From Frateuria_A sp051900425 (GTDB lineage: Bacteria > Pseudomonadota > Gammaproteobacteria > Xanthomonadales > Rhodanobacteraceae): 64,000 bases of DNA. Positions within the stretch are counted from its first letter, which is position 1; each line of letters opens with the position of its first letter. The DNA lies in the NCBI RefSeq assembly GCF_051900425.1, contig NZ_JBHZGK010000002.1:248001-312000 (forward strand). Direction: 5' to 3'. This document shows positions 1-7,598 of the stretch, in pieces. Under the pieces are notes generated by a model, which made no database searches, was not told the origin of the DNA, and was given only the letters and a program-made list of their open reading frames with translations. Made by a program: the position numbers and the translations under genes.

Positions 1-2
1 AC

Positions 3-668
3 ACCACCAACGCCACGCGCGCGGCCAGCCTGCCCAGCAGCGACATCGCCGCCGGCCTCAAGGAAGCGCTCGCCAAGGGCACCACCCACGCGATCAACGA
101 ACTCGGCCGCACCGACGGCTTCTGGGGCAACGCCAAGGTACGCATCCCGCTGCCGGGCAAGCTCAAGCAGGTCGGCGACCTGGCCCGGCAGCTCGGGCAG
201 GGCGAGAAGGTCGACGCCTTCGAGCTCAGCATGAATCGCGCCGCCGAAAAGGCCGTGCCGCAGGTGGCCGACATCTTCGGCGATGCCATCCGCAAGATGA
301 CCCTGCAGGACGCGCGCGGCATCCTCACCGGCGGCGACCACGCGGCGACCGATTACTTCCGCCGCGTCGCCGGCGACGCGCTGACCGCACGCATCCATCC
401 GATCGTCGCCCAGGCGACCGACCGCGTCGGTGTCACGCAGAAATACAAGGCGCTCACCGCGGCCGGCGGGGGCGGCGGACTGGGCGACGTGCTCGGCGCG
501 CTGGGCGGCAACGACGGCAAGCGCAACCCGCTCGACCTGGATGACTACGTCACCCAGAAGACGCTCGATGGCCTGTTCACCATGATCGGCGAACAGGAGC
601 AGGCGATCCGCAGGAATCCCGCCGCACGCACCACCGACCTGCTGAAAAAAGTGTTCGGCAGCCGCTGA
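3..668 (+). CDS. DUF4197 domain-containing protein (5' partial)
   Basis: The frame is open from the first bases of the window, so the N-terminus, which in this family carries a signal peptide, lies outside. The visible 221 residues contain the family's typical order: a segment beginning SDIAAGLKEALAKG, then a FWGNAKVRIPLPGKL block, a MNRAAEKAVPQ helix, and a C-terminal NPLDLDDYVTQKTLDGLF block just before the end. DUF4197 proteins are presumed periplasmic and of unknown function. There is no sign of frame damage, and codon use matches the neighbours. A palindromic repeat and peptide deformylase follow on the same strand. The family assignment is from recognition of these blocks; the function is unknown. 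Confidence 0.85.
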   Translation, partial: TTNATRAASLPSSDIAAGLKEALAKGTTHAINELGRTDGFWGNAKVRIPLPGKLKQVGDLARQLGQGEKVDAFELSMNRAAEKAVPQVADIFGDAIRKMTLQDARGILTGGDHAATDYFRRVAGDALTARIHPIVAQATDRVGVTQKYKALTAAGGGGGLGDVLGALGGNDGKRNPLDLDDYVTQKTLDGLFTMIGEQEQAIRRNPAARTTDLLKKVFGSR

Positions 669-669
669 A

Positions 670-745
670 CTTCGTAGGGTGGGCTTCAGCCCACCATCCG
701 GGCGTACCGGAGCTGGTGAGCTGAAGCCCACCCTGCGGGACCATC
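670..745. repeat. Palindromic repeat, family A (GTAGGGTGGGCTTCAGCCCAC type)
   Basis: An imperfect inverted repeat lies immediately after the DUF4197 stop codon. The left arm starts GTAGGGTGGGCTTCAGCCC and the right arm reads GCTGAAGCCCACCCTGCGG, so the arms can pair in a long cruciform or RNA hairpin. It is a REP-like intergenic element and may act as a transcript end for the upstream gene. It differs in sequence from the other repeat families in this window. Confidence 0.75.
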
Positions 746-802
746 TTGTAATGGCCCGACGGCGCCCGCAGACCTGTACCGGTATCCACCGCGAGGCCCA
801 AG

Positions 803-1339
803 ATGATCCGCGACATCCTCAAGATGGGCGATCCCCGCCTGACGCGTATCGCTACCGCCGTGCCCTCGGCGATGATCGGCAGCGCCGAACTGGATCAGCT
901 CATCCAGGACATGTTCGACACCATGGAAGCCGCCGGCGGCGTCGGCCTGGCCGCACCGCAAATCGGCGTGGACCTGCAACTGGTCATCTTCGGCTTCGAC
1001 CGGTCCGATCGGTATCCGGATGCCCCGGCAGTCCCGCGCACGATCCTGCTCAACCCGCTGGTGACACCGGCCTCGCAGGACATGGAAGAAGGCTGGGAAG
1101 GCTGCCTGTCGGTCCCCGGCCTGCGCGGCGCGGTGAACCGCTTCACGCTGATCCGCTACCAGGGCATCGACCCGAAGGGCCAGCCGATCGACCGCACTGC
1201 CGAGGGCTTCCACGCCCGGGTGGTACAGCACGAATGCGACCACCTGATCGGGCGCCTGTATCCCTCGCGCATCACCGACTTCGCCAAGTTCGGTTTCACC
1301 GACGTGCTGTTCCCCGGCGTGGATGCGGCCGACGACTAG
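803..1339 (+). CDS. def: Peptide deformylase
   Basis: Removes the N-formyl group from nascent proteins in the cytoplasm using a bound metal, usually Fe2+. All three deformylase motifs are present: GVGLAAPQIG (residues 46-55), EGCLSVPG with the metal ligand Cys101, and HECDH (143-147) with the two His ligands and the catalytic Glu. At 178 residues the length fits. The ATG at 803 lies just after the start of a conserved MIRDILKMGDPRL block. This looks like an additional def copy, since it is not next to fmt as main copies usually are; that is an inference from context. It stands alone, flanked by repeats on both sides. Confidence 0.95.
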   Translation: MIRDILKMGDPRLTRIATAVPSAMIGSAELDQLIQDMFDTMEAAGGVGLAAPQIGVDLQLVIFGFDRSDRYPDAPAVPRTILLNPLVTPASQDMEEGWEGCLSVPGLRGAVNRFTLIRYQGIDPKGQPIDRTAEGFHARVVQHECDHLIGRLYPSRITDFAKFGFTDVLFPGVDAADD

Positions 1340-1364
1340 CCGCCTCGCCTTGCTCCCGCTCCCC

Positions 1365-1600
1365 ACGGAGAGTGGGGGCCAAGGTTGCATCCTTCTCCCC
1401 CTGCCGATGGCAGCTAGCTACGCGCCTTGCTCCCTCTCCCCTTCGGGGAGAGGGCCGGGGTGAGGGGCCGGGGCTCGCGGGACTGCCACGCCGTGCCGGA
1501 TTGAAGCTGCTCTCTCTCGCCTGGCTCGGTTTCCCGCAAGCGCGTCCCCTCACCCCAGCCCTCTCCCCGAAGGGGCGAGGGAGCCCCAGGCCCCCCGCTC
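1365..1600. repeat. Palindromic repeats, family B (two inverted copies)
   Basis: The stretch between def and the queuosine transporter (about 300 bases) has no gene. It holds two copies of the window's commonest palindrome, with core CCCTCTCCCCTTCGGGGAGAGGG plus a GGGGTGAGGGG tail cut here to its key parts: one direct copy near 1429-1472 and one inverted near 1545-1592. A weaker relic lies around 1360-1410. The direct and inverted arrangement resembles the mosaic elements built from REP sequences. Confidence 0.8.
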
Positions 1601-1640
1601 CTGGTCCGGTTATCCTCTGCCTCCACGCCAAGGGGGCCCC

Positions 1641-2393
1641 ATGCAAGCATCCACACCCGCCGCACCGATGCGCGGCTTCCGCTACTACGACCTGCTGGTG
1701 GGCGGCATGGTCGCCGTGTTGCTGTGTTCCAACCTGATCGGCCCGGCCAAGGTCTGCACGATCACGTTGCCGGTGCTGGGTGCGTTGTCCTTCGGCGCTG
1801 GCAACCTGTTCTTCCCGGCGAGCTACATTTTCGGCGACGTGCTCACCGAGGTGTACGGCTATGCCCGCGCGCGGCGGGCGATCTGGGCGGGCTTCGGCGC
1901 CATGCTGTTCGCCACGGCGATGTCGCAGGCGATCATCCACATGCCACCGAGCCCGAGCGAGCCGTTCAACGCGCAACTGCAGCCGGCGCTGGAGGTAGTC
2001 TTCGGCGGCACCTGGCGCATCGCGCTCGCCTCCATCGTGGCCTACTGGCTGGGCGACTTCGCCAACTCCTTCGTGCTGGCGCGCATGAAGATCTGGACCC
2101 GCGGCCGCATGCTGTGGACGCGCACCATCGGCTCGACCCTGGTGGGGCAGGGCGTGGACAGCCTGACCTTCTACCCGATCGCCTTCACCGGCATCTGGGA
2201 GGGCCAGACCATCCTCAAGGTGATCGCCTTCAACTGGGCGATGAAAGTCGCGGTGGAAGTGGTGTTCACGCCGCTGACCTACGCGGTGGTCGGCTTCCTC
2301 AAGTCGCGCGAGGGCGTGGACACCTACGACGAGCACACCCACTTCACCCCGTTCAGCCTGAAGGACGAGGGCGAGCTCAAGCGCTATGGCTGA
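1641..2393 (+). CDS. yhhQ: Queuosine precursor transporter, YhhQ/QPTR family
   Basis: Predicted inner-membrane carrier that imports preQ0/preQ1 for the queuosine modification of tRNA. The 250-residue protein shows six or so hydrophobic segments and the family's characteristic sequence: an N-terminal RYYDLLVGGMVAVLLCSNL helix, a central FPASYIFGDVLTEVYGYARAR block with the conserved Asp, Glu and Tyr, an ANSFVLARMKIW segment and a late GQGVDSLTFY motif. The ATG at 1641 follows a purine-rich stretch. Its 3' end overlaps the start of the downstream acyltransferase by eight bases, so the two are probably translationally coupled. Family recognition is strong; substrate is from knowledge of the E. 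coli homologue. Confidence 0.9.
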   Translation: MQASTPAAPMRGFRYYDLLVGGMVAVLLCSNLIGPAKVCTITLPVLGALSFGAGNLFFPASYIFGDVLTEVYGYARARRAIWAGFGAMLFATAMSQAIIHMPPSPSEPFNAQLQPALEVVFGGTWRIALASIVAYWLGDFANSFVLARMKIWTRGRMLWTRTIGSTLVGQGVDSLTFYPIAFTGIWEGQTILKVIAFNWAMKVAVEVVFTPLTYAVVGFLKSREGVDTYDEHTHFTPFSLKDEGELKRYG

Positions 2394-3549
2394 GATCGGC
2401 CATGCCCCGCGCCCGCGCAACGCCGGCATCGACCTGCTGCGCGGGCTGGCGATCGTGTTCGTTCTGCTCAACCACCTGGGCCTGCCGATGCGCCTGCCGC
2501 TGAAGGCCACGGCGCTGGCAGACGTGCTGCCAGTGCGGTTGCTGCAGGCACTCAACTACAACGGCTACGAAGCGGTGTTCGTGTTCTTCGTGATCTCCGG
2601 CTTCCTGATTACCGGCAACGCGCTGGAACGCTGGGGCAGCCTGGCCCGGATCGACGTGAAAGCCTTCTACGCCCGCCGCTTCGCCCGCATCGTGCCCTGC
2701 CTGGTCGCGTTGCTGGCGGTGCTGGCCGTGCTGCACCGGCTGGGCGTGGCGGACTACACCATCCATCGTCCGGGCCAATCGCTCCGCGGCGCGCTGCTCG
2801 CCGCGCTCGGCCTGCACCTGAACTGGTACGAAGGACACACCGGCTACCTGCCGGGCAACTGGGACGTGCTCTGGTCGCTGTCGATCGAGGAGGCGTTCTA
2901 CCTGGGCTTTCCGCTGGCCTGCCTGCTCGTCCGGCGCACCTGGGTGCTGGTGCCGTTGCTGCTGACGCTGGCGCTGTCGCTGCCATGGACCCGCGCGGCG
3001 CTGGACGGCAACGAGATCTGGCAGGAGAAGGCGTACCTGCCGGGCATGGCGGCGATCGCCACCGGCGTGCTCGGCGCGTTGTGGTCCGCCCGTCTCGCTT
3101 CCATCCCGCCTCGCGCGGCCCGACTGCTGCGTTGGGGCGGTGCGCTCGGGCTGCTCGGCGCGACGCTGGGCGGCCACTGGCTGTGGCCGCTGCTGCACGA
3201 GGGCGTGATGCTGCTGCTCACCGGCTCCACGCTGGTGCTGCTGCTCGCCTTTCGCGGCGCGCCGCCGCGCGTGCCACGCGGCCTGCGCTGGCTATGCAGC
3301 TGGGGCCGGCTCAGCTACGAGATCTACCTCAGCCACATGTTCGTGGTGTTCGTGCTGTTACGGCTGTTCCGCGGGAGCGGTGCCGACGCGCGCAGCGGCT
3401 ACCTCTGGTATCTACCGGCGTTCGTGGCGTGCTGGGGGCTCGGCGCGCTGATTGCACGTTGCTGGTCGACGCCGTGCGACCGCTGGCTGCGTGACCGCTG
3501 GTTGCGTCGCGTGCCCAAGTCCGTCGAGGCCATCTCGCCCGCGGGCTGA
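2386..3549 (+). CDS. Acyltransferase 3 family membrane protein (OafA/YrhL-like)
   Basis: A 387-residue integral membrane acyltransferase that probably O-acylates a surface polysaccharide, lipid or peptidoglycan precursor. It begins with the family signature RNAGIDLLRGLAIVFVLLNH containing the catalytic His, followed by about ten hydrophobic helices, a YEAVFVFFVISGFLITGN motif and a FYARRFARIVPCL block, all hallmarks of Acyltransferase_3. The central WSLSIEEAFYLGFPL motif is also typical. There is no C-terminal SGNH domain. The start overlaps the yhhQ stop region. The acceptor substrate cannot be told from sequence. Confidence 0.9.
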   Translation: MAEIGHAPRPRNAGIDLLRGLAIVFVLLNHLGLPMRLPLKATALADVLPVRLLQALNYNGYEAVFVFFVISGFLITGNALERWGSLARIDVKAFYARRFARIVPCLVALLAVLAVLHRLGVADYTIHRPGQSLRGALLAALGLHLNWYEGHTGYLPGNWDVLWSLSIEEAFYLGFPLACLLVRRTWVLVPLLLTLALSLPWTRAALDGNEIWQEKAYLPGMAAIATGVLGALWSARLASIPPRAARLLRWGGALGLLGATLGGHWLWPLLHEGVMLLLTGSTLVLLLAFRGAPPRVPRGLRWLCSWGRLSYEIYLSHMFVVFVLLRLFRGSGADARSGYLWYLPAFVACWGLGALIARCWSTPCDRWLRDRWLRRVPKSVEAISPAG

Positions 3550-3633
3550 CCGTCCTTCCACGCCGGCGGGCGCAGGCTTGCGACATACCGCAGCCGTGCG
3601 CGGGCCAGGGGCACGACGCGCGGAGAGCCGCCC

Positions 3634-3914
3634 ATGCCCAACACCCTCATCGATCGAGCCATCCGCGAAAGAAGGCCCTTGGGCTTCGTCTACCAGGGCA
3701 AGCTGCGTGTCGTGCAGCCGCAATGCCACGGCAGGGGGACGCGCGGCACCGAGCTGCTGCGCGGCCGGCAGGTCAACGGTGAGGCGCCGTCCGAGCGGTT
3801 GTTCGACGTCGCGCATATGCTCGACCTGGCCGTGCTGGACGGTATTTCGACGGCCCCGGACCGCACTACCGGCGCAACGACTCGGCCATGGTGGACGTGT
3901 TCTCCCGGTTGTGA
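3634..3914 (+). pseudogene. Small WYL-like hypothetical protein, frameshifted
   Basis: The first frame from ATG 3634 encodes LIDRAIRERRPLGFVYQGK and continues as a small beta-rich domain to about VLDGIS (base 3849). It then loses similarity, while the -1 frame picks up as YFDGPGPHYRRNDSAMVDVF, ending with TGA at 3912-3914. Joining the two gives a compact protein of about 93 residues resembling small stand-alone WYL-like or DNA-interaction domain proteins of Xanthomonadales. A one-base deletion near 3838-3845 would explain it. The unshifted frame would run to 4152 and overlap the next gene, which is unlikely. Either a real mutation or a sequencing error; the family call is tentative. Confidence 0.55.
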
Positions 3915-3995
3915 AGAGGGCCCGCCCGCGCTGCCGACCCGGGCTAGACAAGGCCACGCGCAGACTGCAGGACCCGCTTCGTCCAAGGAGCCGCC

Positions 3996-4601
3996 ATGCT
4001 CTCCGCCTTCGGCCTCAACTGCACGCTCAAGCGCGACAACCAGCCGTCCTCGACCCAGAAACTGCTCGACCAGGTATTGCGCGCGCTCGATGGCTACGGC
4101 GTCAGCACCTCGTATGAACGCGCCGTCGATCACGACATCAAGCCCGGCGTGAAAACCGACGAAGGTCCGGGCGATGGGTGGCCGGCGATCCGCAAGCGCA
4201 TCGACGAGGCGAACATCTTCGTCCTCGCCACCCCGATCTGGATGGGCCAGCCCTGCAGCATCGCCAAGCGCGTGCTCGAGCGGCTCGACGCGGTGTTCGG
4301 GGAAATCGACGAGCACGGCATCTATCCCACCTTCGGCAAGGTCGCCATCGTCAGCGTGGTCGGCAACGAGGACGGTGCACACCACGTCACCGCCGAGCTC
4401 TACCAGGCGCTGGCCGACGTCGGCTTCAGCATCCCGGGCGGCAGCTCCACCTACTGGGTGGGCGAGGCCATGCACAAGAAGAACTACATCGACCTCGACC
4501 AGACACCCAAGGCGCTGGCCGGGGCGATCCAGACGCAGGCGTGCAACGCGGCGCACCTGGCTGGGCTGCTGCAGGCGAAGCCCTATCCGGCGACGAGGTG
4601 A
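3996..4601 (+). CDS. Flavodoxin-like NAD(P)H-dependent oxidoreductase
   Basis: A 201-residue flavodoxin-fold protein, likely an FMN-dependent NAD(P)H:quinone or chromate-type reductase. The N-terminal strand FGLNCTLKRDNQPSSTQKLL matches the phosphate-binding loop region of the family. The middle holds RIDEANIFVLATPIWMGQPC, the classic segment for a flavin-binding loop in NADPH-dependent FMN reductases, and VVGNEDGAHHVTAELYQAL follows. The ATG at 3996 is preceded by AAGGAG at a good distance. It stands between the frameshifted gene and a convergent minus-strand gene. The physiological substrate is unknown. Confidence 0.85.
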   Translation: MLSAFGLNCTLKRDNQPSSTQKLLDQVLRALDGYGVSTSYERAVDHDIKPGVKTDEGPGDGWPAIRKRIDEANIFVLATPIWMGQPCSIAKRVLERLDAVFGEIDEHGIYPTFGKVAIVSVVGNEDGAHHVTAELYQALADVGFSIPGGSSTYWVGEAMHKKNYIDLDQTPKALAGAIQTQACNAAHLAGLLQAKPYPATR

Positions 4602-4757
4602 CGGGGCCGGTAGCGACCCCTCGGCTGCAACTTCCACTGCCAGCCGCGCTGGCCCGGCTGCTCAGCGTCGCACAAGCGGGCCTTGCACCGGCAGGCACGC
4701 AAGCAGCAGCATTCCGCAGGCAGGTGTTCAAGCGGCATCGAGGCTTCCGCCGGGCCG

Positions 4758-5120
4758 TCAGGTGCCGTCGAACGACACCTCGAAGGACGTGTAGAAGGGC
4801 GTAGTCCAGCGCCCTGCCAGCCCGGCGTCCGCCAGCCTGTTGCGTACACACCTGGCGAGCGCGGTCGAGCCTTGCAGCCAGCTTGCTTGCGTCGAACCGT
4901 CAGCATTCAAGGACAACACCACGGTAAAGCGCGAGACGTCCGCATCCGGTCGCGCACAAGCCGCTACCGCTTGATGCAGGGCCTTGCCCTGCGCCTCCAC
5001 CAGTTGCGCGCTCGTCGCGCGATCCAGGCTGGCTTCGTTCCTGTCCGCAAGCGCCTTGGCCTCATCGAAGCCCATCTGCGACGTTGCGAGCACGGTTGCA
5101 AATACCAAAGCTGCGAGCAT
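4758..5120 (-). CDS. Exported hypothetical protein
   Basis: A 120-residue protein starting at ATG 5120, chosen because a GGGAG Shine-Dalgarno lies just upstream and the following LAALVFATVLATSQM reads as a signal peptide. A longer frame upstream lacks coding character. The C-terminal half has the pattern FTVVLSLNADGSTQASWLQG then ALARCVRNRL, and a final PFYTSFEVSF strand, reminiscent of TonB/AgmX C-terminal folds in which one Cys precedes a helix. I do not recognise a named family. It is convergent with the flavodoxin-like gene, and the integron-like cassette cluster lies just upstream. A periplasmic location is inferred from the signal peptide. Confidence 0.65.
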   Translation of the reverse strand: MLAALVFATVLATSQMGFDEAKALADRNEASLDRATSAQLVEAQGKALHQAVAACARPDADVSRFTVVLSLNADGSTQASWLQGSTALARCVRNRLADAGLAGRWTTPFYTSFEVSFDGT

Positions 5121-5381
5121 GTCCGTTCTCCCTATCTGCCAAGGCCCGACATCCACACCTTTCGCCATGATCGTGCTCGCGCGCGCCTGTTTGCGCCAGC
5201 GAAACAGCAGGAAGGGGTGGATTGAATGCGAGGCGGCGATGTCCCTGCACGTTGGCATCAGCTAGCTGGGGTGCACCGCGCTGGCCTTCCATGGGCGCTG
5301 TAGCTGATGGTTTATCGGACCTGGGTTTCAGCGTGGGTATCGCCGAAAGCTCGCTCGGGCGTCCACCGCATTCGCGGCAGG

Positions 5382-5708
5382 CTAGTTGCCGAGCTCGCCG
5401 GATACATAAGCAACCAGTTCTTCGGTGTTCCTGACGAACTCGGCCTGCAGATCGATGCCGCACTTGTCTGCCAGGACCATGATCGACCACAGACAGTCCG
5501 ACAGCTCGTGGCCGAGTTTTGCTTTGCAGTCATCGATATCGCGCACGCCGGCGTGCGCCTGGACAAGCTTTGCCAGGTCGCCCACGTCGCCGACGAAACC
5601 AAGCGCGAGCTCCTGCGTGGTCCAGATGCGCCCCCATCGCTTTGTTTCGAGCTTCTCGTACAGCGCGTTCAGACGGAGCGCTGCTTCTTTCAGGTCGCTG
5701 AAGTCCAT
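5382..5708 (-). CDS. MazG-like nucleotide pyrophosphohydrolase
   Basis: A 108-residue all-alpha NTP pyrophosphohydrolase-like protein. The sequence TTQELALGFVGDVGDLAKL carries the first metal-binding motif of the MazG/dUTPase-2 superfamily in modified form (Glu and Asp in place of some of the usual Glu residues). The second metal motif is ELSDCLWSIMVLADKC (E..D). Such small MazG homologues hydrolyse abnormal nucleotides or tune nucleotide pools. The start ATG at 5708 is clear. It lies in a row of minus-strand genes separated by attC or attC-like sites, so it is probably an integron gene cassette. The decayed site downstream (about 5310-5375) supports this. Confidence 0.8.
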   Translation of the reverse strand: MDFSDLKEAALRLNALYEKLETKRWGRIWTTQELALGFVGDVGDLAKLVQAHAGVRDIDDCKAKLGHELSDCLWSIMVLADKCGIDLQAEFVRNTEELVAYVSGELGN

Positions 5709-5844
5709 GGGCTTCCCTCACGCGGACTGGGCAGTACGCGATAAGCGCGTTCGTTTGCTGCGGGTTTCCGGTCGGCACGGATGTCTCGGTCGCGGCCTAC
5801 CGTTTGAATAGGCCAGGCGCCGAGCGACGGACCTGAAAGAATGG

Positions 5845-6162
5845 TCAGGATGCAGCGGGTTCGCGAAGTGCGCGGAAAGAACGGTAAAGCAGGGCGACGC
5901 CAGCAGCCACCAAGCCGGTGCCGACATAGCCACCCAAGGCACAGAGCCCGCCAGTGGACGACAAGCAGAACGCCCAGGCACCGATAACCGCGGCTGGGAC
6001 ATACGACGCCACTGCGAGAGCTATTGAAACCACCGCAAAACGAACCGCGCCGCTCAGCGAAACCCGGCAAGCCATTTGAACCACGCGCCATACGGTCGTG
6101 CCGATGCCGGACCAGAAGAAGAGAAGACCGGTTGCGTAAGCGAGTGTGAATGAAGTATCCAT
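5845..6162 (-). CDS. Small hypothetical membrane protein (integron cassette gene)
   Basis: From ATG 6162 the protein has 105 residues and three to four hydrophobic segments: FTLAYATGLLFFWSGIGTT, a central AVVSIALAVASYVPAAVIGAWAF split here by polar turns, and a C-terminal GYVGTGLVAAGVALLY. No family was recognised. The start was chosen because it falls six bases after the recombination core GTTAGGC of the upstream attC, the usual position for a cassette gene; a longer frame would run through the attC site. It lies between an intact attC on its 5' side and a decayed one on its 3' side. Confidence 0.65.
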   Translation of the reverse strand: MDTSFTLAYATGLLFFWSGIGTTVWRVVQMACRVSLSGAVRFAVVSIALAVASYVPAAVIGAWAFCLSSTGGLCALGGYVGTGLVAAGVALLYRSFRALREPAAS

Positions 6163-6167
6163 CAAGG

Positions 6168-6221
6168 GCCTAACGCTGGAGTCAAGCGGCGGCGAAGCCA
6201 TCCGCCTACAAGTGGTTAGGC
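6168..6221 (-). other. Integron attC recombination site
   Basis: Read on the minus strand the site begins GCCTAAC (R'') and ends GCGTTAGGC (R'). Between them are paired L'' and L' arms: GGCGGATGGCTTCGCCGCC folds as the central hairpin and CGCTTGACTCCAGCGTTAGG matches the conserved 3' part of classical attC sites. It is 54 bases long and sits precisely between the LprI-like gene and the small membrane protein gene, as expected for a cassette array reading leftward. Confidence 0.85.
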
Positions 6222-6239
6222 CTGCGAAGGCCCGAACAC

Positions 6240-6662
6240 CTACCGAGGCTCGGGAAGCAGCGGCGGGGTGGAATCTTGGTAGGTAAGGTACGCCTGCCAT
6301 ATCTCATGAGTACGCTCCTCGGTGAGCCGAAGCATGCACTCGGCACTTGCAGTCGTTCGGTACGTGCCCTGCGCCCATAGCTCGAAGACGTCTCCGCACT
6401 CAAGTTCACGGTAGCGCAACCAGGCAGCCTGTGCGGTCTTGAGGTTTGGCCTTGAAGCAAAATCATTATCTATCCTCGCCTGTGCTGCGGTTAGATATCT
6501 GGCAAGGCGGGAGTTCGCCTTATCAAGCTTCTTCCCGATGCATGCTTGGATTTCGAGCGTGTTGCCGTCGCATTGGAGGGTGGAGGCTTGAACCAAACCC
6601 ACTGAACACAACCCGAGAGCGATCAGAGCAAAGCTTCGTGGGGTACGCACGTAGATCCTCAT
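6240..6662 (-). CDS. LprI-type lysozyme inhibitor-like secreted protein (DUF1311)
   Basis: A 140-residue exported protein. Residues 1-26 form a signal peptide ending LVQAS. The mature part starts with the LprI N-terminal domain pattern: LQCDGNTLEIQACIGKKLD, then a helix LARYLTAAQARI, then TAQAAWLRYRELECGDVFEL and a last AECMLRLTEERTHEI. Four conserved Cys in the C...C...C...C order fit two disulfides. Family members include a mycobacterial lysozyme inhibitor, but many DUF1311 proteins are uncharacterised. The start codon lies one base from an attC core and the stop is followed by another attC, so this is an integron cassette gene. Confidence 0.85.
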   Translation of the reverse strand: MRIYVRTPRSFALIALGLCSVGLVQASTLQCDGNTLEIQACIGKKLDKANSRLARYLTAAQARIDNDFASRPNLKTAQAAWLRYRELECGDVFELWAQGTYRTTASAECMLRLTEERTHEIWQAYLTYQDSTPPLLPEPR

Positions 6663-6663
6663 G

Positions 6664-6719
6664 GCCTAACGCTGGAGTTAAGCGGCAGCGAAGCGCCCGC
6701 ATTGAACGATTTGTTAGGC
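6664..6719 (-). other. Integron attC recombination site
   Basis: The minus strand reads GCCTAACAAATCGTTCAATG at the 5' end and GCTTAACTCCAGCGTTAGGC at the 3' end, with a central GCGGGCGCTTCGCTGC hairpin. It has both R cores and both L arms with the extra-helical base pattern of standard attC sites. At 56 bases it is the best preserved site in the window. It separates the 97-residue hypothetical gene from the LprI-like gene. Confidence 0.9.
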
Positions 6720-6724
6720 GCAGG

Positions 6725-7018
6725 CTAGTCATGGGTGTAGAACGAATAGCCGCCAAGCCTACGCCCAAGAATGCCTGCAAGGAACCCAACCTGCCACGAC
6801 TCCTCCACTACCAGGGCGGGCAGCAAGCCAAGATTGCTTGCGGCATAGGTTGCGCCAGGGCGCCACTCAGACAAGACAAGCTCTATGGCCAGACTGGCAG
6901 CGTGCGCCGGGTCCCGCGCGCGAACAAGACGGGTCGCGAAAAAGCCAATTGCAGGATCGTCCCCGTCAATGGGAAGAGATATGCCAGCGCCGGAAAGTCT
7001 GACTTTGAAGTACGGCAT
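6725..7018 (-). CDS. Hypothetical protein (integron cassette gene)
   Basis: A 97-residue soluble protein beginning MPYFKVRLSGAGISLPIDGD and ending in an aromatic GGYSFYTHD tail. The middle has an FFATRLVRARDPAHAASLAI segment followed by VLSEW, a pattern seen in small alpha/beta proteins often carried by integron cassettes. No signal peptide or membrane segment is visible. I do not recognise a characterised family. Its stop lies six bases from an intact attC site, and a decayed attC lies just upstream of its start, so both boundaries fit one cassette. Confidence 0.65.
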   Translation of the reverse strand: MPYFKVRLSGAGISLPIDGDDPAIGFFATRLVRARDPAHAASLAIELVLSEWRPGATYAASNLGLLPALVVEESWQVGFLAGILGRRLGGYSFYTHD

Positions 7019-7023
7019 TCTGG

Positions 7024-7081
7024 GATGCGGCCCGAGTCAAGGGGCGCGCGGTACGCGCGTCCGCTTGACGAATAGTTATAC
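7024..7081 (-). other. Decayed integron attC site
   Basis: On the minus strand R'' is GTATAAC (7075-7081), followed by TATTCGTCAAGCGGACGCGC, then the paired arm GCGCGCCCCTTGACTCGGGC. The expected terminal GTTRRRY core is replaced by CGCATCCC. The stem arms are therefore kept while the R' cut site is lost, so the cassette to its right could no longer be excised at this point. Confidence 0.7.
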
Positions 7082-7594
7082 GTTACCCGCCATATTTGGC
7101 GCCCAAAATTCTACCTTTTGCATCCAGCCTGACTTCGAAAGGAACGGCACGTTTGTCGTTGCCAGCGTACCGACGTTGTAGAAGCGACATGTGTCGTTGC
7201 CAGCGTACCGACGTTGTAGAAGCGACATGCCGTCGGTAGCTACCCACACGGGCCCGCGGTAGCCCACTCGCTGAAGTGTTCGCGCCACTACACGCGGGTC
7301 GTCTTCGAGGGCAATAGGTAGCGTGTCTCGGGCGCCCTTGGCCTTTCCTAGTTCCGCTAGGTGCTTCAGGCAGGGGCTGCACCACGTCGCCCAGAAGTAA
7401 AGGCTGACCGGTTGCCCGCGGAGCTCCTGGAACGAGTGTTTGTGTCCAGAAAGATCGACGAGTGGCGTTTCTCGGATAGGCGTACCCATGACCTGGGCAA
7501 GCCTTGGCGCAAACAGGCCTAGATGCAGGGCCAGGACTAGTGCGACGCCCAGCAATCCGATTGCTGCGCTGCCAATGATGCCGATCTTTGTCAT
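7076..7594 (-). CDS. TlpA-like thioredoxin-fold protein, C-terminus shifted by a 38-bp duplication
   Basis: A membrane-anchored redoxin. Residues 5-28 form an N-terminal signal anchor, and the thioredoxin motif is FWATWCSPCLKHL (Cys-Ser-Pro-Cys). It is like TlpA/ResE-type periplasmic reductases and probably reduces disulfides outside the membrane. A perfect 38-base tandem repeat (7154-7191, 7192-7229) lies in the 3' part. It puts the last roughly 50 codons out of frame: the present product ends at 7076 inside the attC core. Without the extra copy the frame would read KRAVPFEVRLDAKG and stop at 7083 just before attC. So the C-terminal beta strand is probably altered. It is a probable cassette gene. 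Confidence 0.75.
   Translation of the reverse strand: MTKIGIIGSAAIGLLGVALVLALHLGLFAPRLAQVMGTPIRETPLVDLSGHKHSFQELRGQPVSLYFWATWCSPCLKHLAELGKAKGARDTLPIALEDDPRVVARTLQRVGYRGPVWVATDGMSLLQRRYAGNDTCRFYNVGTLATTNVPFLSKSGWMQKVEFWAPNMAGNV
7154..7229. repeat. 38-bp perfect tandem duplication inside the TlpA-like gene
   Basis: Two identical 38-base units sit head to tail, each starting TGTCGTTGCCAGCG and ending GAAGCGACATG. Since 38 is not a multiple of three, the duplication shifts the reading frame. The perfect identity of the copies suggests a recent event or an assembly artefact. Confidence 0.9.
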
Positions 7595-7598
7595 GTCC

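Noticed and set aside
803..1339. A possible fmt-def operon
   Set aside because: No formyltransferase gene next to def; only repeats and an unrelated transporter follow.
5256..5309. Nine-base inverted repeat CATCAGCTA/TAGCTGATG upstream of the exported hypothetical gene
   Set aside because: It lacks the GTTRRRY/RYYYAAC cores needed for attC and no regulator was identified; it may be chance or a simple hairpin.
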